A stretch of 64,000 nt of DNA, taken from the NCBI GenBank assembly GCA_052384575.1, contig JBQSUQ010000005.1, one strand, 5' to 3'. The DNA comes from JBQSUQ01 sp052384575 (GTDB lineage Bacteria; Pseudomonadota; Gammaproteobacteria; Enterobacterales; Pasteurellaceae). A program made the translations under genes and the position numbers. Position 1 is the first letter of the stretch; each line of letters opens with the position of its first letter. The notes under the pieces are model-generated. The model saw only the letters and a program-made list of their open reading frames with translations. It had not been told where the DNA came from and searched no databases. Shown here one piece after another: positions 8,369 through 16,383 of the stretch.

Positions 8369-9340
8369 TTATTTCATTTCTAATGTCATGCCATCAAATA
8401 GGCGTTTAATCGCATTATTATCTTTCGCTTGCTCCGCTTGTTCTACAACATTTCTAGTTAAGTGCGGTGAAAAATACTGAATAAAATCATACATGTAATT
8501 TCTCAGGAAAGTGCTATGCTTAAATGCAATTTGCACCATACTTGAATTAAATAAATCACTTGCATCAATCGCTACCAAATCACTGTCTTCGCTGGTGTAT
8601 GCCATAGAAGCCACAATTCCTACGCCTAAACCAAGGCGTACATAGGTTTTGATCACATCCGCATCTGTTGCGGTAAAAACTATGTTAGGCAAAATGCCTG
8701 CGCTATTAAACGCATGATCTAAGTCCGAAACACCGGTAAAACCAAAGGTATAAGTAATTAGTGGATATTGCCCTAGCTCTTCTATTTTCAATTTTTTCAC
8801 CTGAGCTAATGGATGATCCTTACGAACAATAACAGAACGATTCCATAAATAACAAGGTAATAAAATCACATCATCAAATAAATAAGGCGCTTCCGTCGTA
8901 ATGGCTAAATCCACTTCGCCAGATAAAAGCGCATCACATAATTGATTAGGCGAGCCTTGATGAACATGCAAACTCACATGAGGGTATTGTTTAGAAAATC
9001 GCTCAATTACCGCTGGTAGCATATAGCGTGCTTGCGTATTTGTGGTAGCAATACGCAACACTCCATGATTAGGTTGGGTATATTCATCCGCAATGGCTTT
9101 AATCGCTTGGGTTTTGACTAATAGTTCACGCGCAATCGCAACTATTTTTTTGCCCGCTGGCGTCAACTCTTTAATATGTTTACCATTACGTTCAAAAATT
9201 TCTAAACCTAATTCATCTTCTAGCAAACGAACTTGTTTACTGATACCGGGTTGCGAGGTATAAAGTGCTGCAGCCGCTTCGGTAACATTTAAATTTTGAT
9301 TAACAATTTCAACGATATAGCGTAATTGCTGAATCTTCAT
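8369..9340 (-). CDS. cysB: LysR-type regulator of cysteine biosynthesis
   Basis: A 323-residue LysR-family transcription factor. The N-terminal winged helix-turn-helix has the typical CysB start (MKIQQLRYIVEIVNQNLNVT) and SQPGISKQVRLLEDELG recognition region; the rest is the effector-binding domain, which in CysB senses N-acetylserine and sulfur compounds. It activates sulfate/thiosulfate assimilation genes in enteric bacteria. Length equals the family norm. It starts 14 bases after rluB and is probably cotranscribed with yciO and rluB. An uptake sequence lies in its 3' part. Confidence 0.95.
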   Translation of the reverse strand: MKIQQLRYIVEIVNQNLNVTEAAAALYTSQPGISKQVRLLEDELGLEIFERNGKHIKELTPAGKKIVAIARELLVKTQAIKAIADEYTQPNHGVLRIATTNTQARYMLPAVIERFSKQYPHVSLHVHQGSPNQLCDALLSGEVDLAITTEAPYLFDDVILLPCYLWNRSVIVRKDHPLAQVKKLKIEELGQYPLITYTFGFTGVSDLDHAFNSAGILPNIVFTATDADVIKTYVRLGLGVGIVASMAYTSEDSDLVAIDASDLFNSSMVQIAFKHSTFLRNYMYDFIQYFSPHLTRNVVEQAEQAKDNNAIKRLFDGMTLEMK

Positions 9341-9354
9341 AAACTTTCTCTTTT

Positions 9355-10374
9355 TTAACCGCGGTTATTTTTATAACGTTTGCTTAATTCGCCATAACGT
9401 TTTACCGCTTTACGAATTTGGTTTGTTTTAGGACGACGTTTGACTTGCGTTACATCTAATTTTGTCTCTGTTTCAGGTGGTAAACCCACTAATTCACGTA
9501 AATAATTCACGCTTTGTAGATCCATTTCTTGCCAGCCTCCGCGTGGTAATGATTTCATTAATTGAATATTACCATAGCGGATACGAATCAAGCGGCTCAC
9601 TTGGATACCTTGGCTTTCCCATAAACGACGCACTTCGCGGTTACGTCCTTCCATTAAAGTGACATCAAACCATTGGTTTAATCCCGTTCCACCCATCGCT
9701 TTAATTTCTTTAAAATTCGCTGGGCCATCTTCTAATTGCACGCCTTTACGTAAACGTGCAATCATCGCATCATCAACTTGACCAAATACACGAACCGAAT
9801 ATTCACGTTCCACTTCTTGACTTGGATGCATTAAACGGTTGGCTAATTCACCATCGGTGGTAAATAATAATAAACCTGATGTATTGATATCCAAACGACC
9901 AACAGCAATCCAACGCGCTCCTGTTAAGCGAGGTAAGCGATCAAAAACTGTTGCACGTCCTTCTGGATCATGGCGGGTACAAAGCTCGCCTTCAGGTTTA
10001 TAATACATCAATACACGACATACTTCTTTTTGTACTGCATTCAAATTAATTAAATGTCCATCAATACGGATTTTAAGCCCTGAATGTACTGTGACGCGGT
10101 CACCTAATGTAGCAATTTTACCATCAACACTTACTCTACCTTCAGCAATAATCGTTTCAATTTCACGACGAGAGCCTCTTCCCGCACGAGCAAGGACTTT
10201 TTGTAATTTTTCTCCTGATACCGTTGCTTTCTTTTCTACCAGAGTTTCAGGTTTTGGTTTACGCATTGGGAGCGGTTTTCGCTCAAAAGACGCTGCTTTT
10301 TCTTTGTTTTTATCTGCAAAGCGCGGTTGTTTTTGGCTGAGTTTTGATGAGGATGATTTTGTTTGAAATTTCAT
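9355..10374 (-). CDS. rluB: 23S rRNA pseudouridine(2605) synthase
   Basis: A 339-residue RsuA-family pseudouridine synthase. A basic N-terminal tail (about 50 residues rich in Lys and Arg) precedes the S4 RNA-binding domain (GEKLQKVLARAGRGSRREIE) and the catalytic domain with GRLDINTSGLLLFTTDGELA, whose Asp is the nucleophile. RluB modifies U2605 of 23S rRNA in E. coli. The C-terminal extension is also basic. It is the middle gene of yciO-rluB-cysB. RluE/RluF are alternatives in the same family, but length and extensions fit RluB. Confidence 0.92.
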   Translation of the reverse strand: MKFQTKSSSSKLSQKQPRFADKNKEKAASFERKPLPMRKPKPETLVEKKATVSGEKLQKVLARAGRGSRREIETIIAEGRVSVDGKIATLGDRVTVHSGLKIRIDGHLINLNAVQKEVCRVLMYYKPEGELCTRHDPEGRATVFDRLPRLTGARWIAVGRLDINTSGLLLFTTDGELANRLMHPSQEVEREYSVRVFGQVDDAMIARLRKGVQLEDGPANFKEIKAMGGTGLNQWFDVTLMEGRNREVRRLWESQGIQVSRLIRIRYGNIQLMKSLPRGGWQEMDLQSVNYLRELVGLPPETETKLDVTQVKRRPKTNQIRKAVKRYGELSKRYKNNRG

Positions 10375-10413
10375 AAAGATTCCTTATATTGTCGCTTTCA
10401 CAAGCGTCATTTA

Positions 10414-11037
10414 TTAAATAAAGGGTGTAGTTTCACCACTGCCTTCTCGTAAAATACGAGGTGTATCTTCGGTGAGATCCACAACAGTTGTCGGTTGTTG
10501 CCCTAAATAGCCACCATGAATAATTAAATCCACTTGGCGTTCTAAATAATCGCGAATTTCTTCAGGATCAGACTGTGTAATATTCTCTTCTTTTGGCAAC
10601 ATTAAAGAACAGGATAAAATCGGTTCACCCAACACTTTCAATAAATCGAGTGCGATTTGATTATCAGGCACGCGCAAGCCAATGGTTTTACGCTTTGACG
10701 TCATCAAACGACGAGGCACTTCTTTGGTGGCCGTTAAAATAAAGGTATAACGCCCTGGCGTATTATTCTTAATTAAACGATATGCCACATTATTGACCGT
10801 TGCATAATGGGATAATTCCGATAAATCGCTGCAGACTAAGGTGAAATTATGATCCTCAGGTAGCTGACGAATGGCAACAATTCGGTCCATAGCGTGCTTA
10901 TCACCAATCATACAACCCAAGGCATAGCCTGAATCTGTGGGATACACAATCACACCACCATTGCGTAAGATTTCAACGGCTTGATTAATTAAACGAGCTT
11001 GCGGATTTTCGGGATGAATATAAAAAAACTGACTCAT
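10414..11037 (-). CDS. yciO: YciO/Sua5-family protein
   Basis: A 207-residue YrdC/Sua5-domain protein covering most of its length; the N-terminal IHPENPQARLINQAVEILRNGGVIVYPTD is typical of YciO rather than TsaC. Relatives make threonylcarbamoyl-AMP for the t6A modification of tRNA; YciO itself is a paralogue whose in vivo reaction is less certain. It is the first gene of a leftward run with rluB and cysB, 39 bases before rluB. Confidence 0.9.
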   Translation of the reverse strand: MSQFFYIHPENPQARLINQAVEILRNGGVIVYPTDSGYALGCMIGDKHAMDRIVAIRQLPEDHNFTLVCSDLSELSHYATVNNVAYRLIKNNTPGRYTFILTATKEVPRRLMTSKRKTIGLRVPDNQIALDLLKVLGEPILSCSLMLPKEENITQSDPEEIRDYLERQVDLIIHGGYLGQQPTTVVDLTEDTPRILREGSGETTPFI

Positions 11038-11209
11038 AGTCTGTTGCGATATATATAGTACGATTAAAAATTGGTGGAATTATACTCTATATAACAATAA
11101 GTTGAAAATAGAATTACCACAAAGTGCGGTGTAAATATTACAAGTTTTAGAGATAAAAAAATTGCAAGCCTTTCGACTTGCAATTGTAAACATAAACGAG
11201 AATATAAAA

Positions 11210-11605
11210 TTAACGTTTGCTGTATTGTGGACGACGACGTGCTTTGTGTAAACCCACTTTTTTACGTTCAACACGACGTGCATCGCGAGTTACGAAGCCT
11301 GCTGCACGTAATACTGGACGTAAAGATTCGTCGTATTGCATTAATGCACGAGTGATACCATGACGGATTGCACCCGCTTGACCAGAAATACCACCACCAG
11401 TTACAGTGATGTAAAGGTCTAATTTATCAGTTAACTCAACTAATTCTAATGGTTGACGTACGATCATACGTGAAGTTTCACGACCGAAATATACGTCTAA
11501 AGAACGTTGGTTAATGGTGATGTTACCATTGCCCGGTTTGATAAATACACGAGCTGAAGAGCTTTTGCGGCGACCTGTGCCGTAATTTTGATTTGCTGCT
11601 GTCAT
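11210..11605 (-). CDS. rpsI: 30S ribosomal protein S9
   Basis: A 131-residue small-subunit protein whose C-terminal tail reaches the P-site tRNA. The sequence follows S9 throughout (YGTGRRKSSSARVF near the start, GGGISGQAGAIRHGITRAL in the middle) and ends in the basic tail RRRPQYSKR. It is the second gene of rplM-rpsI, 15 bases after rplM, the order conserved in gammaproteobacteria. It would be regulated together with rplM through the leader upstream. Confidence 0.98.
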   Translation of the reverse strand: MTAANQNYGTGRRKSSSARVFIKPGNGNITINQRSLDVYFGRETSRMIVRQPLELVELTDKLDLYITVTGGGISGQAGAIRHGITRALMQYDESLRPVLRAAGFVTRDARRVERKKVGLHKARRRPQYSKR

Positions 11606-11620
11606 TTTCTTGCTCCGTGA

Positions 11621-12049
11621 TTAGATATCTAAAACTTGTGGTTGTTGTGCTGCGTGATCATGTTGAGAACCTGCATACACTTTTAACTTACGGAACATTG
11701 CACGTCCTAATGGACCTTTTGGCAACATACCTTTTACCGCGATTTCAATCACTGCTTCTGGACGGCGCGCAATCATTTCTTTGAAAGTCGCTTGTTTAAT
11801 ACCACCTACATAGCCAGTGTGCCAGTAGTAAATTTTGTCGTCTTCTTTACGACCAGTTACTGCTACTTTATCTGCATTGATAACGATGATGTAATCACCA
11901 GTATCTACGTGCGGAGTGTACTCAGCTTTATGTTTACCACGAAGGCGACGAGCTAATTCAGTCGCTAAACGACCTAAAGTTTTACCTGTCGCATCTACTA
12001 CATACCAGTCACGTTTAACTGTTTCTGGTTTTGCTACAAAAGTTTTCAT
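11621..12049 (-). CDS. rplM: 50S ribosomal protein L13
   Basis: A 142-residue early-assembly protein of the large subunit. It begins MKTFVAKPETVKRDWYVVDA and contains GMLPKGPLGRAMFRKLKVY, both diagnostic of L13. I use the ATG at 12049, which matches the family start; the open frame runs five codons further upstream. In E. coli L13 represses its own operon by binding the mRNA leader, and a structured leader is present here at 12050-12203. Confidence 0.98.
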   Translation of the reverse strand: MKTFVAKPETVKRDWYVVDATGKTLGRLATELARRLRGKHKAEYTPHVDTGDYIIVINADKVAVTGRKEDDKIYYWHTGYVGGIKQATFKEMIARRPEAVIEIAVKGMLPKGPLGRAMFRKLKVYAGSQHDHAAQQPQVLDI

Positions 12050-12203
12050 TAATTTAATTACCAATATTAAATATTAATACCCAGTGTTCTAGCGATAAAT
12101 TGATTTGCTGAACACAACCATTGATCTTAATCAGCACCCCTTCGAGTGTGATCTCGACGAACAATGCGTGGCGGGAAAACCACTACATTCACAGGGTCGC
12201 GAA
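12050..12203 (-). promoter_or_regulatory. Structured 5' leader of rplM-rpsI (candidate L13 autoregulatory region)
   Basis: Read on the minus strand, about 150 bases separate the -10 element and the rplM start. Stems are visible: TCGAG/CTCGA around 12130-12155, GTGTTC/GAACAC around 12085-12115, and GTGG/CCAC near the 5' end. A long structured leader fits the known L13 feedback control of rplM-rpsI in gammaproteobacteria. Exact folding is not established here. Confidence 0.5.
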
Positions 12204-12209
12204 ATTATA
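12204..12209 (-). promoter_or_regulatory. -10 element of the rplM-rpsI promoter
   Basis: The minus strand reads TATAAT here, a perfect -10, immediately upstream of the structured leader. The -35 region about 17 bases before it is weak. Confidence 0.5.
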
Positions 12210-12475
12210 CATAAACAGATAACAAAATGCGAGTTTTTTGTGCAACTTTTTCAATATTTTATGTAAATTTAATGAAAAAGAGATGGTTAAATCAGAAAAA
12301 AAGAAAAATGCCTTATTTTCACCGCACTTTTTCCATTGCAACTCCCCCATTTTGCATAAAAATTTTTTTATTAATCTTGTGATCCAGTTCAAATAAATCA
12401 GGATTGAAACAAGACAAATTCACATTTTCTCGGTATGATAAAACTGTTTTGTAACTTGATAAACAGGAGTGATTT
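12210..12475. other. Intergenic region between divergent rplM and zapG
   Basis: About 265 bases that, with the rplM leader, make a 426-base stretch without a protein gene. It holds one uptake sequence near 12320, a CRP-like half-conserved palindrome (TGTGA-N6-TCAAA at 12378-12393) upstream of zapG, and a CAGGAG ribosome site before the zapG ATG. A 67-codon open frame on the minus strand has no coding features. Confidence 0.5.
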
Positions 12476-12874
12476 ATGCAACCTTGGACAACTGAAATGT
12501 GGCAAGCCGCAGGGATTGGGTTAGTCGTTGGTATCGTGATTGGTTATTTATTAATTCGTTTAACCAAAGGATCTGTGAAGAAACAAGCGGCGACGGAAAA
12601 TGAATTGCAAAAAGCCAAACAAGCACTTGAAGAGCAAAAACAACAATTGGAAAAACATTTTTCTGAAAGTGCCGATTTATTCAAAACCTTAGCGCAAGAC
12701 TACCAAAAACTCTATCGTCATTTGGCAGCTTCTTCTGAGCAACTGCTACCAGAAACCAATAAAGGCTTGTTTTTACAAAACTTTATGACCTCTACCAAAA
12801 CAGAGACAGCAGTAAATGAAGAAGATCAACCAAAAGACTATACCGAAGGTTCTTCTGGTATTTTGAAAAATTAA
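12476..12874 (+). CDS. zapG: Cell-division/envelope protein ZapG (YhcB, DUF1043)
   Basis: A 132-residue inner-membrane protein: a single N-terminal transmembrane segment (about residues 11-29), then a charged coiled coil (about 38-65) and a variable C terminus. The pattern and the LAQDYQKLYRHLAASSEQLLP segment match ZapG/YhcB, which links division, peptidoglycan and lipid synthesis in enteric bacteria. The ATG has a good CAGGAG site. It is monocistronic and convergent with tyrA, sharing a terminator. Confidence 0.9.
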   Translation: MQPWTTEMWQAAGIGLVVGIVIGYLLIRLTKGSVKKQAATENELQKAKQALEEQKQQLEKHFSESADLFKTLAQDYQKLYRHLAASSEQLLPETNKGLFLQNFMTSTKTETAVNEEDQPKDYTEGSSGILKN

Positions 12875-12899
12875 GAAATAACTGTACTATCTAACAAAA

Positions 12900-12926
12900 A
12901 TGAGAGCTTAATAAGCTCTCATTTTT
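12900..12926. terminator. Bidirectional terminator between zapG and tyrA
   Basis: TGAGAGCTTA/TAAGCTCTCA stem with T-runs on both strands (ATTTTTTA on plus, ATTTTTG on minus). It ends zapG and the aroF-tyrA operon. Confidence 0.85.
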
Positions 12927-12944
12927 TATTTCTATTTTTTAATA

Positions 12945-14072
12945 TCAATCATGTTGCCGATTATCATTGGCCTGTTGCAATAATTGGCGGCTTTCTTTCA
13001 TAAATTGTTCCGAGTAGTCGCCAAACCATTGTTTTACTTGGTTGAAGGTGTCAACGAAACCTGATTTATCATTTTGCTCAAAAAACGCAAGACTTTGTTC
13101 GTAGCTTTGTTTTAAGCTTTCGATGACCGTTAAATTTTCGGGTTTATCCATAATAATGTCGGCATAAAGCTCTGCATCCTGTGCAAATAATCGCCCAATC
13201 ATTGCCAATTCTAAGCGGTAAATCGGCGAAGATAAGGCCAACAAATTGGCAAGTTTAACAGGTTGCTTGGATAAATGTAATCCGTTGGCAAAGGTAGCAA
13301 AATGGCGTAAGGCTTGGATATAAGTCATGCTGTGATCATGTTCTGCCGCCTCAACTTGATAAATTTTTGCCCCCCAAATAGCAATTTGTTGCAATAACCA
13401 TTCGTAGCGTTCAGGATAGCGTCCATCACAACGCACCACCACTTGTTTTGCCATACTGGCAATATCAGGCCCAAACATTGGGTGTAATCCTAACACCGCG
13501 CCTTTATGCACTACTAACATTTTTTCTAATGGTTGACGTTTAACAGAAGTTAAATCTGTTAACAGCATATTTTCAGTTAAATAAGGCGCTAGTTTTTCAA
13601 TCACTTCGATGGTTTTAGCAATAGGCACACAAACAATAACCACATCGGCATTTGCCAAAATTTTATCCGCACTTTGCCAATCCTGCGATTCCAAACTTTG
13701 TACTTCATAGCCTGATAAACGGAGAAAACGGGCAAATAAACTGCCTAACTTTCCTTTTCCACCCACAATCACGATTTTTTTGATCGCTGGATTAACCGTT
13801 TTAAAACCGAAATGATTTTCGCTGGTGTAGGATTCTCGCATTAAACGACGCAGTACATCTTCGATTAAATCGGCGGGTACGCCTAATTTTTCCGCCTCTT
13901 GACGACGTGCTGCCAGCATTTCCGCTTCACGTTCGGGCACATAAATAGGTAAACCATGTTGATGTTTTATTTCGCCTACTTTTTTGACCAATTCAAGTCG
14001 TTTGGCAATCAGTTGCAACAATGTGCGATCCACATGGTCAATTTCCGTCCGAATATCTTTTAATGCTTCCAT
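12945..14072 (-). CDS. tyrA: Bifunctional chorismate mutase / prephenate dehydrogenase
   Basis: A 375-residue T-protein that converts chorismate to prephenate and then to 4-hydroxyphenylpyruvate for tyrosine. The AroQ-type mutase occupies about residues 1-90 (RTEIDHVDRTLLQLIAKRLELV), the NAD-dependent dehydrogenase the rest, with the Rossmann motif VGGKGKLGSLFARFL near 97 and LGLHPMFGPD around 190. I chose ATG at 14072 with a GAGGAA ribosome site; an upstream TTG adds four residues. It follows aroF in the same direction, 57 bases apart, as in the enteric aroF-tyrA operon, and should share its TyrR control. Confidence 0.96.
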   Translation of the reverse strand: MEALKDIRTEIDHVDRTLLQLIAKRLELVKKVGEIKHQHGLPIYVPEREAEMLAARRQEAEKLGVPADLIEDVLRRLMRESYTSENHFGFKTVNPAIKKIVIVGGKGKLGSLFARFLRLSGYEVQSLESQDWQSADKILANADVVIVCVPIAKTIEVIEKLAPYLTENMLLTDLTSVKRQPLEKMLVVHKGAVLGLHPMFGPDIASMAKQVVVRCDGRYPERYEWLLQQIAIWGAKIYQVEAAEHDHSMTYIQALRHFATFANGLHLSKQPVKLANLLALSSPIYRLELAMIGRLFAQDAELYADIIMDKPENLTVIESLKQSYEQSLAFFEQNDKSGFVDTFNQVKQWFGDYSEQFMKESRQLLQQANDNRQHD

Positions 14073-14090
14073 AAAATTCCTCAATAAATC

Positions 14091-14111
14091 AGGGCAGATC
14101 TGCTCTGCCCT
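14091..14111 (-). other. Hairpin between aroF and tyrA
   Basis: AGGGCAGA-TCTGC-TCTGCCCT is a perfect 8-base stem with a 5-base loop in the aroF-tyrA gap, ending about 20 bases before the tyrA ATG. No T-run follows, so it is unlikely to be a full terminator; an mRNA processing or stability element is possible. Confidence 0.5.
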
Positions 14112-14129
14112 ATAAACCGCGGTGTATTT

Positions 14130-15182
14130 TTAGCGAGTTTTTAATGTTGTCGCTAATCTGCGTAAGAGTTGATCCGTTGTTTGCCAATCAATACAAGCGT
14201 CCGTAATAGAAACACCGTATTGCATATTGGCAACTGGCTGATCAGCGCTTTGATTGCCTGCATTAATATGACTTTCAAGCATTAAGCCAATGATGGAACT
14301 ATTGCCTTCAACAATTTGTTGTAATGCATTTTCTGCCACCAACGGTTGACGGCGATAATCTTTATTTGAATTACCATGGCTGCAATCAATCATAATGGCG
14401 CTTGGTAATCCTGCTTTTTCTAATGCCTCTTCGCATTGTTTCACAAATTCGGCTTCATAATTTGGGGTTTTACCACCACGCAAAATCACATGACCGTCAG
14501 GATTACCCTCTGTATGTAATAAGTTAACCTGACCTTGTTGGTTAATTCCAATAAAACTGTGCCCAGCTGAAGCTGACTTAAGCGCATTAATCGCAATATC
14601 TAAGCTGCCATCTGTACCATTTTTAAAACCAACCGCCATGGACAAACCTGAGGCTAATTCACGATGCGTTTGTGATTCTGTTGTTCTCGCACCAATTGCT
14701 GACCAACTAAATAAATCCGCTAAATATTGTGGCGTCATAGGATCAAGCGCTTCCGTTGCCAGTGGTAATCCCATTTCAACCAACTCTAACAATAATTGAC
14801 GAGCAATATGTAATCCATGTTCAACATCAAAAGACCCATCAATTTTCGGGTCATTGATTAACCCTTTCCAACCCACAGTAGTTCTTGGTTTTTCAAAATA
14901 AACACGCATGACGATATACAGCTGATCTTTTAACTCGTCGGATAAGGCTTTTAATCGTTTAGCATAATCCAACGCAGCAATGGGATCATGTACAGAACAA
15001 GGGCCGATAACCACTAATAAGCGCGGATCTTTTTTATGAATAATATTTGAAATATCACGACGATGATTTTCAATTTGGCTGCGTAGATTTTGTGGTAATG
15101 GCAATTTTTGTTTGAGTTCTGCTGGTGTGATGAGGACTTTTTCACCTACGATATGGACGTTATGGATACTGTCTTTGTTCAT
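14130..15182 (-). CDS. aroF: DAHP synthase, tyrosine-sensitive (AroF) type
   Basis: A 350-residue class I 3-deoxy-7-phosphoheptulonate synthase, the first enzyme of the shikimate pathway, condensing PEP and erythrose 4-phosphate. GPCSVHDP, KPRTTVGWKGLINDP and ARTTESQ are metal/substrate motifs. The N terminus (MNKDSIHNVHIVGEKVLITP) and the DGSFDVEHGLHIARQLLLELV region match E. coli AroF much better than AroG or AroH. Linkage to tyrA supports the Tyr-sensitive assignment, although Haemophilus annotations often name this gene aroG. A TyrR-like palindrome lies upstream. Confidence 0.93.
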   Translation of the reverse strand: MNKDSIHNVHIVGEKVLITPAELKQKLPLPQNLRSQIENHRRDISNIIHKKDPRLLVVIGPCSVHDPIAALDYAKRLKALSDELKDQLYIVMRVYFEKPRTTVGWKGLINDPKIDGSFDVEHGLHIARQLLLELVEMGLPLATEALDPMTPQYLADLFSWSAIGARTTESQTHRELASGLSMAVGFKNGTDGSLDIAINALKSASAGHSFIGINQQGQVNLLHTEGNPDGHVILRGGKTPNYEAEFVKQCEEALEKAGLPSAIMIDCSHGNSNKDYRRQPLVAENALQQIVEGNSSIIGLMLESHINAGNQSADQPVANMQYGVSITDACIDWQTTDQLLRRLATTLKTR

Positions 15183-15211
15183 ATTGCTTCCTTGTAAAAA
15201 AATGGAAATTA

Positions 15212-15241
15212 TTTATTACACAATGTAATAAATAAATTACA
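15212..15241. promoter_or_regulatory. TyrR-box-like palindrome upstream of aroF
   Basis: TGTAAT-N6-ATTACA at 15224-15241 is a perfect inverted repeat matching the TyrR box TGTAAA-N6-TTTACA. It overlaps a second perfect repeat, TTTATTACA-CAA-TGTAATAAA (15212-15232), whose right arm contains the same TGTAAT. Both lie 30-60 bases before the aroF start codon. TyrR is the known repressor of aroF-tyrA in E. coli. Confidence 0.7.
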
Positions 15242-15282
15242 ATACAATATAATAAATAGCAACCTATTTTTCTCATAAAAAA

Positions 15283-15311
15283 CGCAATAACACTAATTTA
15301 GTATTATTGCG
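15283..15311 (-). terminator. Terminator after the quinone-reductase operon
   Basis: CGCAATAACACTAA and TTAGTATTATTGCG pair with one mismatch around a single-base centre; on the minus strand TTTTTTAT follows. It separates the qmcA/nfeD/reductase group from aroF. Confidence 0.8.
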
Positions 15312-15322
15312 TCATATATTGA

Positions 15323-15916
15323 TTAAAGTGCGGTAAGATTTTGTAACGTTTTATCACGAACAACTGTTATGATTTCTTTACGTTCTTGTTGGCTAATAAT
15401 ATGCAAATCACCAAATAACTGGTGTTCAATTTCTGTGATACCACAAAAATTAAACAACCCATTAACCAAGCAAACATCCAATGCCTGAGCAAAACCGTTA
15501 TTTTGATATTCTTCTAAGCTACTGCCCATATTAATAAATTGCTGCATTTTTTTGCCTTGCAATAAACCAACAGAACCTGTTTCATCGGTTTGATAAGCAA
15601 ATCCATGGGTGAGAACACGATCAAGATAGCCTTTTAAAATAGCCGGAAATCCCATCCACCAAAGAGGATAAACTAAGGTGATAAAATCCGACTCAAGAAT
15701 AAGTTGTTGTTCGTAACGAATTTCTTCCGGTACGATACCCCGCGCTGCCCCTTGCATTTCCTCATAAGATAAAACAGGATTGAAATTTAATCGGTATAAA
15801 TTTCTTACAATGGTTTCAACCCCTTGTTTTTCACTCACTTCAACGATATTGTCGACTAAGGCTTGCGTAAAACTTTCTTTGTTAGGCTGAGCTGAAATAA
15901 TTAAATGCTTTTTCAT
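15323..15916 (-). CDS. NAD(P)H-dependent quinone reductase (flavodoxin-like fold)
   Basis: A 197-residue flavoprotein of the NQO1/MdaB/KefF-like family. It starts KKHLIISAQPNKESFTQALV, the flavin phosphate-binding loop, and has the family signature YPLWWMGFPAILKGYLDRVLTHGFAY near residues 85-110. Such enzymes reduce quinones or nitro compounds by two electrons using NAD(P)H and FAD/FMN. The start overlaps the nfeD stop by four bases, so it is translated from the same message as nfeD and qmcA. The physiological substrate cannot be told. Confidence 0.85.
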   Translation of the reverse strand: MKKHLIISAQPNKESFTQALVDNIVEVSEKQGVETIVRNLYRLNFNPVLSYEEMQGAARGIVPEEIRYEQQLILESDFITLVYPLWWMGFPAILKGYLDRVLTHGFAYQTDETGSVGLLQGKKMQQFINMGSSLEEYQNNGFAQALDVCLVNGLFNFCGITEIEHQLFGDLHIISQQERKEIITVVRDKTLQNLTAL

Positions 15917-16374
15917 AAATTCACCTTTTTAACAACTAAGGTAATGCCTTGAACAGATAAGACTTCAATAGTATTCCCTACTTGTAAATGTTCATCTCCA
16001 GCTTGCTGAATTCGCCAAGTAGTATCGCCAAAATGCCCTCGACCAATACCATTGCTAGCCATTTCTTGTACTGTTCCTTTCATTCCAATCATGGCATGAT
16101 CTCGTTGATTCAGAACAGAATGTTTTTCATCTGCTTTATCTCGGTTATGTTGATATTTCCACCAAGCGATACTTAATACTGTTGCCAAAATCGCATAAAG
16201 TATTCCCAATGAGGTCAGAGATAAATCAGGAAAAAACTTCATTATACCTGCAACAATAATCGCTGCTAATCCCCACCAAAGTAAGAAAATACCCGGCATA
16301 ACAATTTCAGCAATTAATAATAGAAAGCCTAAAATAAGCCAATGCCAAACTGTCCAAGTCACTAACCATGCCAT
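15913..16374 (-). CDS. NfeD-like membrane protein
   Basis: A 153-residue protein with about three or four hydrophobic segments in the first 80 residues and a C-terminal OB-fold domain (about 90-153), the short NfeD form found next to SPFH proteins. NfeD partners help SPFH/stomatin complexes organise membranes. I prefer the ATG at 16374, six bases after AAGGA; another ATG lies at 16380. It sits 9 bases after qmcA and overlaps the next gene, so the three form an operon. Confidence 0.88.
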   Translation of the reverse strand: MAWLVTWTVWHWLILGFLLLIAEIVMPGIFLLWWGLAAIIVAGIMKFFPDLSLTSLGILYAILATVLSIAWWKYQHNRDKADEKHSVLNQRDHAMIGMKGTVQEMASNGIGRGHFGDTTWRIQQAGDEHLQVGNTIEVLSVQGITLVVKKVNL

Positions 16375-16383
16375 AGTCATTCC

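Noticed and set aside
11080..11283. 67-codon frame downstream of rpsI on the minus strand
   Set aside because: It overlaps the 3' end of rpsI in another frame; composition is that of AT-rich intergenic DNA.
12189..12392. 67-codon frame upstream of rplM
   Set aside because: It covers the rplM promoter region and is Lys/Phe-rich as expected of AT-rich non-coding DNA.
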